From: Streptomyces sp. NBC_01571
Lineage (GTDB): Bacteria > Actinomycetota > Actinomycetes > Streptomycetales > Streptomycetaceae
Direction: 5' to 3'
Length of the DNA stretch: 64,000 bases
Assembly: GCF_026339875.1 (NCBI RefSeq)
Contig: NZ_JAPEPZ010000001.1
Location: 310,001-374,000 of the forward strand
Shown: piece by piece, positions 8,997-19,060 of the stretch
How the letters are laid out: the number at the start of each line of letters is the position of its first letter
Numbering within the stretch: the stretch's first letter is position 1
Made by a program: the position numbers and the translations under genes
The notes under the pieces: generated by a model
Database searches by the model: none
The model's input: the letters and a program-made list of their open reading frames with translations, nothing else
Told to the model about the DNA's origin: nothing

Positions 8997-9046
8997 TCTA
9001 GACGGCCTTGGACGGCCTTGGACGGACTTCTAGACGGACTTCGTCC
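8997..9046. repeat. 10-bp tandem repeats between caspase gene and small TM gene
   Basis: GACGGCCTTG at 9001-9010 and again at 9011-9020, then the variants GACGGACTTC at 9021-9030 and again from 9033. The last units overlap the stop and final codons of the caspase gene. This suggests slippage-prone sequence at the end of the gene. Confidence 0.6.
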
Positions 9047-11504
9047 ATAGGCGGATCCGGTCGTCGTCGCAGCCGCCGGCGATGGTGCGGCTGTCGGGAG
9101 CGACGGCGACCGCGTTGACGCTGAAGGAGCGCTCCGGGGACCACGGCAGGAAGGGCACGGGGAGCGTACGGCCGCGTCCGGTCGACATGTCGACCAGTCG
9201 CAGGGTGCCGCGCTGCGCCAGCACAAGAGTTCCACCGCTGGTGGCCGCCGTGCCGTTGACCAGCGAGTCGGTGGTGACGGTGGCAGTGGGCTGCCGGGTG
9301 GCCAGATTCCACAGACGTACGGTGCCGAAGCCATCGGTACAGTAGAGGGTTTTGCCGTCGTCACCGAATCCCAGCGTGCTGATCCCGTCCGGGTGGCCGG
9401 TCAGCGTCGCGACGGAGGCGCGGCCGTTCCACAGCCGCACGGTGTCGTCCATGCCACCGCTGATCAGCATGGTGCCGTCCGGCCCGAACAGCACCTTGAT
9501 CACGGCGCGTTCGTGGCCTCGGAGTGTCGCCGTGCTCTTCCACGTACGGGTGTCCCACACCCGTACGGTGCCGTCGTCGCCGCAGGTGGCGAGGAGAGTG
9601 CCGCTCGCGTTCCAGTCGCAGTCGCGGATCCTGCCGGTGTGGCCCGATAGGGTCGTCACCTTCCGCCCGGTCCTGACCTCCCACACGGCCAACCGGTTCC
9701 CGTCGCCGGCCTCGGGCCCTGCCGCCAGTGCGCCGTCGTCGCGGAGCCCGACCCAGCCCGTCGGGAGAACCACCGGCGGCCGCACGGCGTTGACGTCCCA
9801 GATACGCACCGTCAGTCCGTCGCTGCTGACCACGGTGTAGTTGTCCGTGAAGTGAACGGACTCGATTCCGGATTCGTGACCGGTGAGCGTTTTGAGTTCG
9901 CCGTGGGTACGCGGGTCCCACAGCTTGACGGTCCGGTCGTCGCTTCCACTGGCGAGGGCGGTACCCGGCGCGTTGAAGCGCACGCTCGTGACAGCGTCGG
10001 TGTGACCGCTGAGGGTCACGGGGGTGTTGCGGCGGTCGAGATAGACCGCCGAGCCAGCGTCGACGGCGGCCAGGGTCAGGAACAGCAGGGCGCTGCGGCG
10101 GCGCGGGCCCCGGTACGCATCCCCCGCTTCGAGCGGCGGGCCCGGGTCCGCGGGCGGGGTCGGGGTCGTCCGTGGGCCCTCGAACGCCTCCCTGAGCGTG
10201 CCAAGGGGCGGCGGGACCGCAAAGTGCTTGCGCTCCACCCGCGCCCCGGCGGGAGCGTACGCGCGCAAGACCGCCAGCAACTCCTCGGTAGGCCCTGGCA
10301 GATCGCCGAGATACCAGACACGTGCCCCGGCCGGGCTCGGCAGCTTGTGGACCTCGTCGTTGGCTTCCGCGCCCGGTCGTAACCGCACCACCAGATACGT
10401 CCGCCCCTTCGGCCGCGGCACCTCGGAGTCCACCAGCGTCAGCGCTGCGATGTGCCCCCACCGATGCCGGCGGCTGCCGTCTTTCCGTTTCGCCGTCAGG
10501 CCTTCGCCATTCACCACCAACTCCCGCCAGGGCAACAGGTACGTGCGGTTCCCGTAGAACCCGGCACACACCAGCAGCCACACCGGAAGTAGCAGCCCGT
10601 AACGCAGCACGTCGTGCAGCAGCAACCAGAAGACTCCGAAGGTCGCTACCGTGAAGGCGATTGCCGCGAAGGTGTCCGCGCCGCGGATCTGCGTCGGGTA
10701 CCTCATCGGAAAGGACGCCTCACCCGACGGCCGCCCCGTGGCGGTTCCGGAGTCCCCGGCGGACCCAGCAGCCGGCACCGGGCCTCGTACGAGTGCCAGG
10801 TCCTTAGCCCCACCGACCGACCGGCGTTGCGGCCGGGGCAGGCCGAGCCCGGACAACTCCCGGTCGACGTATTCGTATATCCCGTCCAGCGTGAGCGGCT
10901 CCGGCTCGGCCAGCGCGTGCAGCAGGGCGCCGGTGAAGGCGGTGTGCGCGGCGCCGACCGGAGCGTGGGAGGGAGCGGTGGCCGTCGTGGAGGTCAGGGT
11001 GTACGTGCCGGTCAGGTCGAGCTGGCCGGACAGAAGGCTGCCGGGTTCTGCCATGGGCGACACCGCGCGGCCGGAGAAGCAGCAGTCCAGCAGCAGGACC
11101 CGGGCCTTGGCGCCGGCACGCCCGAGATTCCGCTTGACCAGCTCCATCGGAACCGCCGAGAAACCGATGTGCTCCGGGTCGGTGGTCTGCAGGGCGAGGT
11201 GCAGCAGCCCGTCGTCGTCCAGCACGCCGTGTCCGGCGTAGTAGACCAGGAGCAAGCCCTCAGCCTCTCTGACCGCCCAGGCCAGTGCCGCGCCGACGCT
11301 CGCCTGGTCGGTGGGGTCGGCCACCACGCGGCAGTGGTCGGGGTTGTCCAGCAGACCGACGTCGGGATGAGTGAGCGCCTGCTTGAGGGATTCCAGGTTC
11401 TGTGTCACGGCCTCGATGGCGGGCAGTTCGCTGTTGCGGTATTGCCCGGTCCCGATCAGTAGCACACGGCTGGAGGAGCGGTCGGGGAACCAGCGGTCGG
11501 TCAC
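9030..11504 (-). CDS. Caspase-like protease with membrane, PH-like and WD40 domains
   Basis: 824 residues. Residues 10-230 form a caspase/metacaspase (peptidase C14) domain with the catalytic dyad His92 (VYYAGHG) and Cys142 (LLLDCCFSGRA). Residues 279-318 give one or two membrane segments, 322-420 a compact domain of a type often found after membrane hairpins (PH-like), and 471-489 another hydrophobic segment. From 497 to the end there are about seven WD40 blades (GHTDAVTSVRF, TVKLWD, TVRVWDTRT and similar). The start overlaps the stop of the EACC1 gene by 4 bp (ATGA), so the two are translationally coupled. Known theme: EACC1-linked proteases in actinobacterial conflict systems, where a propeller senses an invader signal and the protease acts on targets, often lethally. 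The cleaved target is unknown. All key residues are present and the gene appears intact. Confidence 0.85.
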   Translation of the reverse strand: MTDRWFPDRSSSRVLLIGTGQYRNSELPAIEAVTQNLESLKQALTHPDVGLLDNPDHCRVVADPTDQASVGAALAWAVREAEGLLLVYYAGHGVLDDDGLLHLALQTTDPEHIGFSAVPMELVKRNLGRAGAKARVLLLDCCFSGRAVSPMAEPGSLLSGQLDLTGTYTLTSTTATAPSHAPVGAAHTAFTGALLHALAEPEPLTLDGIYEYVDRELSGLGLPRPQRRSVGGAKDLALVRGPVPAAGSAGDSGTATGRPSGEASFPMRYPTQIRGADTFAAIAFTVATFGVFWLLLHDVLRYGLLLPVWLLVCAGFYGNRTYLLPWRELVVNGEGLTAKRKDGSRRHRWGHIAALTLVDSEVPRPKGRTYLVVRLRPGAEANDEVHKLPSPAGARVWYLGDLPGPTEELLAVLRAYAPAGARVERKHFAVPPPLGTLREAFEGPRTTPTPPADPGPPLEAGDAYRGPRRRSALLFLTLAAVDAGSAVYLDRRNTPVTLSGHTDAVTSVRFNAPGTALASGSDDRTVKLWDPRTHGELKTLTGHESGIESVHFTDNYTVVSSDGLTVRIWDVNAVRPPVVLPTGWVGLRDDGALAAGPEAGDGNRLAVWEVRTGRKVTTLSGHTGRIRDCDWNASGTLLATCGDDGTVRVWDTRTWKSTATLRGHERAVIKVLFGPDGTMLISGGMDDTVRLWNGRASVATLTGHPDGISTLGFGDDGKTLYCTDGFGTVRLWNLATRQPTATVTTDSLVNGTAATSGGTLVLAQRGTLRLVDMSTGRGRTLPVPFLPWSPERSFSVNAVAVAPDSRTIAGGCDDDRIRLWTKSV

Positions 11505-11905
11505 ACATCCCGCCCGTGGCTCGCGTCCCGCCCGTGGCTCGCGTCGAGCAGGGCGGTCACCTCGCGTACGACCACGTGCGGATCGGCGGCCCGCCGTACG
11601 TCGAGGATCACCTCACGGCCGTCCGGTTCGCGCACCGTGACGGTGACGTCGGCACGCCGTCCGATCAGCCAGGCCACGAGTGTCTGGGCCAGCACCGCGC
11701 CCGCGCCCCCGGAACCGAGCGCGACGACCAGGACGTCCAGGGCGCCGCCCATCTGCCCGGGTTCCGGCGCGGTACGGTGCCATCGCACTTTGCCGCGCAG
11801 CGTGTCTTCAGAGGCCAACCAGTCGCGCAGCGTGTGCAGTTGGGCCTCGGCATCGGCCCCGCCCACGGCCAGCCGGACTTCCATCCCCCCGCTCGTACCT
11901 GCCAT
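11501..11905 (-). CDS. EACC1-family effector-associated protein
   Basis: 134 residues beginning MAGTSGGMEVRLAVGG. The pattern MEVRLAVGGADAEAQLHTLRDWL, a Gly/Ala hydrophobic helix (GALDVLVVALGSGGAGAVLA), then ADVTVTVREPDGREVILDV is that of EACC1 (effector-associated constant component 1), a small protein found next to caspase, trypsin or other effectors in actinobacterial conflict systems. It probably recruits or gates the effector encoded 4 bp downstream in overlap. The C-terminus carries a duplicated hexapeptide DASHGR, produced by an 18-bp tandem DNA duplication at about 11509-11544. Confidence 0.75.
   Translation of the reverse strand: MAGTSGGMEVRLAVGGADAEAQLHTLRDWLASEDTLRGKVRWHRTAPEPGQMGGALDVLVVALGSGGAGAVLAQTLVAWLIGRRADVTVTVREPDGREVILDVRRAADPHVVVREVTALLDASHGRDASHGRDV
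11509..11544. repeat. 18-bp tandem duplication at the EACC1 3' end
   Basis: CCCGCCCGTGGCTCGCGT occurs twice in direct succession. It encodes the repeated DASHGR at the EACC1 C-terminus. Recent, because the copies are identical. Confidence 0.75.
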
Positions 11906-12020
11906 GGCGGACAGCGTATCGACCCCAACGGCGTTTTCAGGACTATGAGTTGAGCATCGGTATCGGCGTCAGCCGACGTCACAGGTGCGCGATTTCCTCA
12001 GGCGGCCGCCTGCTCGAACG

Positions 12021-12170
12021 CTGCTGCCCGCGCGCGGGGATGGTCCCAGGGCGTGCCGGGGCGGGAGTTCGACCGGATCCTGCATCCCCGCGCACGCGGG
12101 GATGGTCCCAAGACCAGCATGGCCACCGTGCCCACGACCGGCTGCCCCCCGTGCGTGCGGGGTTGATCCC
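12021..12170. CRISPR. Degenerate type I-E mini-CRISPR (3 repeats, 2 spacers)
   Basis: Three imperfect repeats at 12021-12047, 12080-12109 and 12142-12170, built around CCCCGCGCACGCGGGG and ending GATGGTCCC (third copy TTGATCCC). Both spacers are exactly 32 nt (12048-12079 and 12110-12141), the type I-E spacing. The repeats differ from each other by several bases and small indels, so the array is old or inactive. It has no cas gene beside it and its repeat differs from that of the array at 58.9 kb. It sits between the EACC1 gene and an MFS gene. Confidence 0.7.
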
Positions 12171-12522
12171 TGCGGATCGATCAGGGCCTTGCCGCAGCCG
12201 CGGGGCGGCTGTGGCCCGGCCTCGCCGCCGCCCGCTTCGGCTTCCCCATCACATGCCCGGAGGCACCATGCGCACCGTCCCGCTACTGACCCCGCTGGAC
12301 GACACGCCGCTCGCTCTCCGGCAGGGGGTCGGGGTGAGTCAGGATCCATCCGGCCACCGTGCGTGGGGACGGCGGACGGGTTGTCCAGGCCCGAAGGGCC
12401 GAGGAGCTACCGCTCGTTGGCGAAGAGTTGCAGGAGTCTGCGGCGATGCTAATGTCGATACGATTTTCACCTGTCGTCCGGGCACCCTCGGATCACGGGT
12501 GGAACACGACGGAGTACGCACG
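12171..12522. other. Gap between mini-CRISPR and MFS gene
   Basis: About 350 bp. A Met codon with a good RBS (CGGAGG) near 12268 opens the short peptide MRTVPLLTPLDDTPLALRQG, which runs in frame into the MFS gene without a separate stop; it may be a scrap of another gene. The last 60 bp should hold the MFS promoter. Nothing else is supported. Confidence 0.35.
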
Positions 12523-13785
12523 ATGACTGCCGAGGAACAGACCGCGGCGCACGCGACAACGACGGCCGCCGACCCGGTCCAGGGCGGCTCGACCACATCA
12601 GAGCATCCGGGCAGCACGGGGAACACCGGGCGGTGGCCGGCTACAGCCGTCTTCTTTCTCAACGGGCTCACGCTGTCGACGTATGTCGTCCGGCTCGGAT
12701 CGCTGAAGGACAAGCACCATCTGAGCGACGGGCAACTCGGGCTCATCGGCATGGCCTTTGCTGTGGCGGCCCTCGCCTGCATGCAGGGCGTGGGACCGCT
12801 GACGGCACAGGTCGGGACGCGGCCGGTCCTGCGCACCTCGCTCGTCGTCATGCCCGTGCTGCTGGCACTGGTCGGCCTGGTCGGCGGAGCCGTCGAACTT
12901 GTGGTGGTCGTCATGGCGCTCGGTGCTGTCCATGGCACCACCGACGCAGCCATGAACACCCATGCCGTCGCAATCGAACGGTGCCTGGGACGACCCATGC
13001 TCAACGGCTGCCACGCCGCCTGGAGCGTTAGCGCGGTCGTGGCCTCACTCGCCACGGCCGTCATGGAGCGTGCGGGTGTCTCGTTCGCCACACACCTCGT
13101 GGCTGTCGCCGCTGCGCTCCTGGCCGGGGGTCTGTTGCTGGGACGGCTGCTGGGGGAAACCGGCACGCGGGAGCGCGCCCGCACGTCCTCGCCCGCACAG
13201 CGCGGCCGGGACCGAAGCAGACGCGGAGACTGGAGCAGGCAAGTCGTGGCACTCGGCCTGACCGGCACGGCCCTGATGGTCTTTGAAGGCGCCGCCCTCG
13301 GCTGGAGCGCGATCTTCCTGCACGACTCCCGAGGCGCGTCACTTGGTCTCGCTGCGACGGCGGTGACCGCATACACCGGTGCTCAGGCTGTCGGCCGGGT
13401 GATTGGCGACCGTCTGACCGTGCGTTACGGCGCCCCAGCCCTTTTCCGCACCGGCGGCCTCGTCGCCGCTTGCGGCCTGGCGATGGTTCTGCTTTCACCG
13501 AACCCGGCCGCGGCCATCGGTGGTTTCGCCGTCGCGGGAGCGGGCGCCTCAGTCCTGATCCCACTGGCCTACAGCGCGGCCGGACAGGCGAAGGCAGACA
13601 GCCCGGAAGCCGCGACGATGATCTCCCGGTTCACCACCTTCACCTACGCGGGGATCCTGTTCGGTCCCGCCGCCGTCGGCTGGGCCGCCGAGTTCGCCGG
13701 CTTGACCTGGACGCTCGCGGCGCTTATCCCCGTGCTGTGCGCCGTCGCACTCCTGGGCCAACTCCCCTGCCGCCCACAGAACTGA
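12523..13785 (+). CDS. MFS transporter
   Basis: About 420 residues from the ATG at 12523, chosen because GGAG stands 8 bases upstream and the preceding frame lacks protein-like composition. A hydrophilic 35-residue N-terminus is followed by about 12 hydrophobic segments; the cytoplasmic loop after TM6 is Arg-rich (RERARTSSPAQRGRDRSRRG). VRLGSLKDKHHLSDGQLGLI is the typical TM1-TM2 region of the YbjJ-like branch of the major facilitator superfamily. Substrate unknown; sugar or drug export is possible. No linked regulator. Confidence 0.85.
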   Translation: MTAEEQTAAHATTTAADPVQGGSTTSEHPGSTGNTGRWPATAVFFLNGLTLSTYVVRLGSLKDKHHLSDGQLGLIGMAFAVAALACMQGVGPLTAQVGTRPVLRTSLVVMPVLLALVGLVGGAVELVVVVMALGAVHGTTDAAMNTHAVAIERCLGRPMLNGCHAAWSVSAVVASLATAVMERAGVSFATHLVAVAAALLAGGLLLGRLLGETGTRERARTSSPAQRGRDRSRRGDWSRQVVALGLTGTALMVFEGAALGWSAIFLHDSRGASLGLAATAVTAYTGAQAVGRVIGDRLTVRYGAPALFRTGGLVAACGLAMVLLSPNPAAAIGGFAVAGAGASVLIPLAYSAAGQAKADSPEAATMISRFTTFTYAGILFGPAAVGWAAEFAGLTWTLAALIPVLCAVALLGQLPCRPQN

Positions 13786-14240
13786 GCTTGCCGTTTGACG
13801 ACTCCGCAGCGTGCTGCACGATCAGCCCTCGCCCCGTTGGCAGCCGCGACTTCATCACCTCACGAGGGCCTTCATCGACGCGGCGGTCTAGTCCTGGTGC
13901 TGGCCGCAGGAGCCGCTTGCAGCCCGGTTTCTCCTGTTGACGCGGGCGTGTCCGCCATAGGTACTGTCGGCGGACAGCGACGTTAACTGACGGAAGTCGC
14001 AACGACGTCGCCCAACCGTTGCCTGCTCAGGAGGCCTGCGGCGGCCTGCATCGAGAGACAGCATCTACGTATGCAGACGGAGCTAGGGATGCAGGCATGC
14101 TCAGGTCAATGGTGTACGTGAGGATTCGAGGTCGCTTCCACCGCGACTTCTAAAATGTCTGCTTTATGGGTGATGTCCGACCTGTTCGGGGGCACTCGGC
14201 AAGGCAGAAGGTGTGATCCCAGCATTGACGAGGAGTAGTC
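13786..14240. other. Gap before the Pro/Thr-rich protein gene
   Basis: About 455 bp with no supportable gene. Short frames on both strands lack a ribosome binding site and conserved content. The last part contains GACGAGGAG just before the next ATG. Confidence 0.4.
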
Positions 14241-14828
14241 ATGGCTGAGCAGAAGTCGTCCTCGGCCCTCACCGAGCCCCTGCGGAATGCGGCCTCGGCG
14301 GTGCGCAAGGTACCCGGCGCCGGGATCGTGACCAAGGCCGCCGAGGACACGCTGGACAAGATCGGAGCCGTATCGCCCAGGGGCCGGCGGCTGGCCGTGT
14401 ACGCCGGAGCCGGGGTGCTGGGGGTGGCCGGAGTGGTGGAGTGGCCGGTCGCGCTGACCGGTGCGGCGGTGGCCTGGCTGACCCAGCCCCGGCCCGGACA
14501 GCGCACGCAGACCCTGAAAGCGACCGAGGATACGACGGATGGCGCGGGCCACGGCGCCTATGTGGCCATGGGCGATGTGGAGACGGCGCAAGAGCCGGCC
14601 CCGGGCCCGGTACGGGAGGACGAGATGCCGGGCGGTCCGGCGGCACCAGTGGCTGGGTCAACGGCACCGCCCACGACCACCCCGCAGACACCACCCACCG
14701 CCCCACAGGCAGAGACACCGCCCACGACCCCGCAGACACCACCCACCGCCCCACAGGCAGAGACACCGCCCACGACCCCGCAGGCAGAGGCCCCGCCCAA
14801 CGGCCCGACCGCCCCGCCCACCAGCTGA
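14241..14828 (+). CDS. Hypothetical protein with Pro/Thr repeats, upstream of P-type ATPase
   Basis: 195 residues; AGGAG lies 6 bp before the ATG. Residues 1-50 are helical and charged, 50-85 hold a hydrophobic stretch (LAVYAGAGVLGVAGVVEWPV), and the last 60 residues are a low-complexity tail of TPPTTPQTPPTAPQAE repeats encoded by near-identical 48-bp direct repeats (about 14680-14790). Similar small proteins precede CtpH/CtpI-like ATPases, and the ATPase begins 21 bp downstream, so the two are probably co-transcribed. The role may be that of a membrane partner; not proven. Confidence 0.65.
   Translation: MAEQKSSSALTEPLRNAASAVRKVPGAGIVTKAAEDTLDKIGAVSPRGRRLAVYAGAGVLGVAGVVEWPVALTGAAVAWLTQPRPGQRTQTLKATEDTTDGAGHGAYVAMGDVETAQEPAPGPVREDEMPGGPAAPVAGSTAPPTTTPQTPPTAPQAETPPTTPQTPPTAPQAETPPTTPQAEAPPNGPTAPPTS
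14676..14790. repeat. Direct repeats encoding the Pro/Thr-rich tail
   Basis: The unit ACCCACCGCCCCACAGGCAG followed by AGACACCGCCCACGACCCCG occurs twice in full and once in part. Likely to vary in copy number between strains. Confidence 0.7.
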
Positions 14829-14849
14829 CGTCGGCCGGGGTGATGCGCG

Positions 14850-17800
14850 ATGGCGCTCGGGTTGCCGACGGTGCAGTCCGTGGCCGCACAATCCCTGTCG
14901 GCGGTGCCCCGGCTACTGGCCAGGGCCGCCGCACCGGGAGTCGGCGCGGTCGCGGGCGCCGCGGCCGGGATCGCGCGAGCCGGCGTCAGGAACCTGGACA
15001 CGGCGACCCGTATGAGGCGGGCGGCGCGCAATGCGCTGCTCGGCACCGAGCGGCAGTGGCAGTCCGGCGCCCGGGCGCACCTCGCGCTGCGGGCGGCCGA
15101 CCCGGAGCAGGCCTGGGCGGCGGGCGGGGTGGGTCGACTCGCCGGGCATGTCGCCGCGGCGTTGACGGAGCACCCAGACGTCCTGTTCGCCTACTGGGAC
15201 GAGGGTCTTGGTCGCCTGGTGCTGGCCGCGGCAGAGGAGGCGGTCGCCGACAACGTCGTGGCGCACGCGGTCGGCCTCGCCGCCCGGCACGGTCTCGTCG
15301 CGGCCGGTGACGGCCCCGAGGAGGTCACGCACCCGGCCGACCGGGAGGGTATCCGGGCGGCGCTGGCGACGCTCGCGGCCGATCTGGTCGGTACCGGTGT
15401 CGGCGTCGCCGCGTACGCCCTGCGGCTGCCGCCGTCGCCGCGTGCGGTAACCGCGGTGGTGACGGTGCTGCGTGAGAACCCCCGCTTCCGTGGCCTGTTG
15501 CGCGCCCACCTGGGCGCCGACGCCATGGATCTCCTGCTGACCTGTGCGAACGCCGCGGCCCACGGGGCGGGGCAGACGCCCTCCGCGCTGCTGCTCGACG
15601 GGGCGCTGCGTGGCTGCCAGCTCGCGGACACGATGGCGCGGGCGGCCGCCTTCGAACTCTGCCAGGACGAGCTGTGCCGCCCGGACCGGCCGAGCGTCGG
15701 CGACGGCGGCCATCCGCGCCCGGACCTGTGCACCACCCCGGCCCAGGAGTACGCCACGCACGCTTTCACCGGCAGTGTGCTGGGCGCGGCGGCCACGCTG
15801 CTGGTCAAGCACGACGTGGGCGAGGCGGCGGAGGCGGTGCTCGCGGGCTCGCCGAAGGCCGCCCGGTACGGGCCGACCGCCTTCGAGGCGGTGCTCGGTG
15901 CCGTACTGGCCCGTTCGGGCCTGCTCGTCCGTGACCCGGAGCGGCTGCGGGAGCTGGAGCTGGCCGGCACTATCGTCCTGCATCCGAGCGCGGTGCGCAC
16001 CGAGGACGGAGAGTCCGATCCCTGGACGGAGCCGGTGCTGGACGCGGCCCGGCGCGCCGGACTACGGGTCGTGCTGGTGGACGACCCGGCATTGGAGGAC
16101 TTCACCGGCCTCGCCGACCAGGTGGTGGACGCTCGGCGGCCCCTGGACGACGTGGTGTGTTCCCTCCCCGAGGACGCCGGCGCGGTGATCACGGTGGCCC
16201 GGCTGTGGTCGCACAAGGACCACGGGGTGCTGGCCGGACTGCTCGCCGGTGACATCGCGCTCGCGCTCACCGACGGCGACAGCACGGTCGTCTGGAGCGC
16301 CGATGCCCTCGCCCTGCACGGACTGCCCGACGTTTGGCGGCTGCTGAGCGCGATACCGGCTGCGCGCCGGGTGGGCCGGCGCTCGCAGACCCTGGCCCGG
16401 TCGGGTGCCGCGCTCTCCGGGCTGCTGGTGGCCGTCGGCGAGTCGGGAAGCGGGCCCGGCACACTGGCCGCGCTGCCCGGTCTGCGGCACGCGCCGGTGG
16501 ACGGCGCCGCCGCGACCGCGCTGCTGTCGGGGACCATGGCGGCCCTGCGCGTGGCGAGGGCCGGGGCCCCGCACCCCGGGGCCCGGGTGCACTGGCACGA
16601 ACTCGGCCTACGGGAAACCCTGGAACGGCTGGAGGAGGAGCGGGAGAGGGAACCTCCCGAGGAGCGGCAGCAGGCCCCGGAGCCGTCCCAGAACCCGCTG
16701 CTCACGCCGGTGAGGTGGACGCGGCGGCTCGCCGGAGCCGTACGGAGTGAACTGGAAGACCCGCTGACCCCGGTGCTGGCCGTCGGCTCGGCCGCGTCCG
16801 CGATCGTCGGCTCGGCCGTGGACGCCCTGCTGGTGGTCGGCGCACTCGACCTGAACGCGCTGATCGGCGGAGTGCAGCGGCTGCGGGCCGAACAGGCCGT
16901 GTCCGGGCTGCTTGCCGAGCAGAAACGGCAGGCCCGGGTGGCCGATTCCCCCGACGAGCCGGACACACACACCGTGGACGCGGCACGCCTCGCACCGGGC
17001 GATGTGATCGACCTGCACACGGACGACGTGGTTCCGGCCGACGCCCGGGTGCTGACGGAGGACGGCCTGGAGGTCGACGAGTCCGCGCTGACCGGGGAGT
17101 CGGTGCCGACCGGGAAACAGACCGACGCGACCCCGCACGTGCCGGTGGCCGACCGGCACTCCATGGTCTTCGAGGGCACGACGGTGGCCGCCGGTCACGC
17201 GCGTGCGCTCGTGGTCGACACCGGGGAGCGCACTGAGGCCGCCCGCGCCGTCCACCTCGCCGCGCGCACGCCCCCGGCCGCCGGAGTACAGGCCAGGCTG
17301 CACGAACTAACCGCGCAGGCTCTGCCGTTGACGCTCGGCGGCGGCGGCGCGGTCACCGGCCTGGCCCTGCTGCGCGGAACCCCGATCAGGGAAGCGGTCA
17401 GCGGGGGCGTCGCCGTCGCCGTGGCCGCCGTACCGGAAGGGCTGCCGCTGGTGGCGACGGTGGCCCAGCTGGCGGCCGCCCGGCGGCTGAGCCGAGGCGG
17501 GGTCCTGGTCCGGGCACCCCGCGCGCTGGAGGCGCTCGGCCGGATGGACACCATCTGCTTCGACAAGACCGGAACGCTCACCGAGAACACCCTGCGCCTG
17601 GTGAAGGTGGCCGACACCGAAGGACACAGCCACCCGGCGGACGACGAGGCGGCGGCCGACACCCTGCGCGTGGCGGCCCGGGCCTGTCCCCGGGTCGGTG
17701 ACGCCGACGGGCCGCCGGAGCACGCCACCGACGCGGCGGTCCTTGACGCGGCTGATTCGGACCCCGACTGGGAACAGGCGGAGGAGCTTGCGTTCGGGGC

Positions 17801-19060
17801 GGCCCGCGGGTACGCCGCCGCCGTTGGCCGGCCCGGCGACGGACCACTCCTGCTGGTGGTGAAGGGAGCACCGGAAACCGTCCTGCCCGCATGCTCCGAA
17901 CTGCCCGAACACGCCTCGGAAAAGGGCCCAGGCGCTGGCCGGCGAGGGCCTGCGGGTCCTAGCCGTCGCCCAACGCCGGCCGGACGATGCCGAGAACGCC
18001 TCGGACATCCTCGAACCACCCCTGGAACACCTTGAGTTCGTCGGACTGCTCGGCTTCGCGGACAGCCCGCGCGAGACCTCGACGGCCCTGGTGCGCGGCC
18101 TGCACGAGGAAGGCATACGACCGGTGATGCTCACCGGCGACCATCCGCAGACCGCCCGGTCGATCGCCGCCGAGCTGGGCTGGCCCGAGGACACGGTCGT
18201 GGTGACCGGGGACGAGCTCGCGAACGCCGACCGGTCGGGCAGGGCCCGGATGCTCCGCGACGCGGGTGTCGTGGCACGCGTCGCGCCGGAGCAGAAACTA
18301 CAGGTCGTCGAGGCGCTGCGGGATGCGGGGCGGGTGGTCGGAATGGTCGGCGACGGAGCCAACGACGCGGCGGCGATCCGCGCCGCCGACATCGGCGTGG
18401 GCATCAGCGCCCGCGGCTCCGCCGCCGCCCGCAACGCCGCGGACCTCGTCCTCACCGACAACGACCTGACGGTCCTGCTCGACGCGGTGTGCGAGGGGAG
18501 GTCCCTGTGGCACAGCGTCGCGGACGCCGTCGCCATCCTCATCGGCGGCAACGCCGGCGAGATCTGCTTCGGCGTTCTCGGCACCCTGCTGTCCAGCAGG
18601 GCTCCGCTGTCCACCCGACAGATGCTGCTGGTCAACCTCTTCACCGACCTGTTCCCGGCGATGGCGGTGGCGGTCACGCCGAAGGAGGCGGCGGAGCAGT
18701 CGGACCCCAGGTCGCCGTCGGCCGTGCTCGGAGCGCCGCTGCTCCGGCAGATCCGGCACCGCGCGCTGACGACCAGCGCGGGCGCGCTCATGGCGTGGCT
18801 CATCGGCCGCGGCACGCCCGGAACAACGCGCCGCTCCAGCACGATGGCACTGGCCGCGGTGGTCGGCACCCAGCTCGTCCAGACACTGCTGGACCGCCGT
18901 GACAGCGCATTGGTCCGCCTCACCTCCCTCGGCTCTGCCGCTGTCCTGGTCGCGCTCATCGAGACACCGGGAGTCAGCAACTTCTTCGGCTGCACCCCAC
19001 TGGGCCCGGTGGCCCTGACCGCCGTCACCGCGTCGATCGCCCTGGCGGTGTGGAGCCAGC
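14850..19060 (+). pseudogene. Long P-type cation ATPase (CtpH/CtpI-like), frameshifted
   Basis: The N-terminal 600 or so residues form the extra domain found in mycobacterial CtpH/CtpI-type ATPases, including degenerate copies of ATPase parts. The catalytic part then has the actuator motif LTGESVPT, the P-domain DKTGT (about 17571) and, in a second frame, MLTGDHPQTARSIA, GDGANDAAAI and the last membrane helices. The frame changes at 17919-17925 (GGAAAAGGGCCC), where one extra base moves the product out of frame for 30 codons to a stop at 18035; the rest continues from about 17923. A sequencing error in the homopolymer cannot be excluded. The 3' end also looks cut: coding similarity stops near 19060 and merges with the reverse of a truncated Tat-signal gene. 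The ion is unknown. Confidence 0.75.

Noticed and set aside
12268..12522. Extended start of the MFS gene at 12268
   Set aside because: The extra 85 residues are not hydrophobic or conserved-looking; the ATG at 12523 has a better-fitting RBS and N-terminus.
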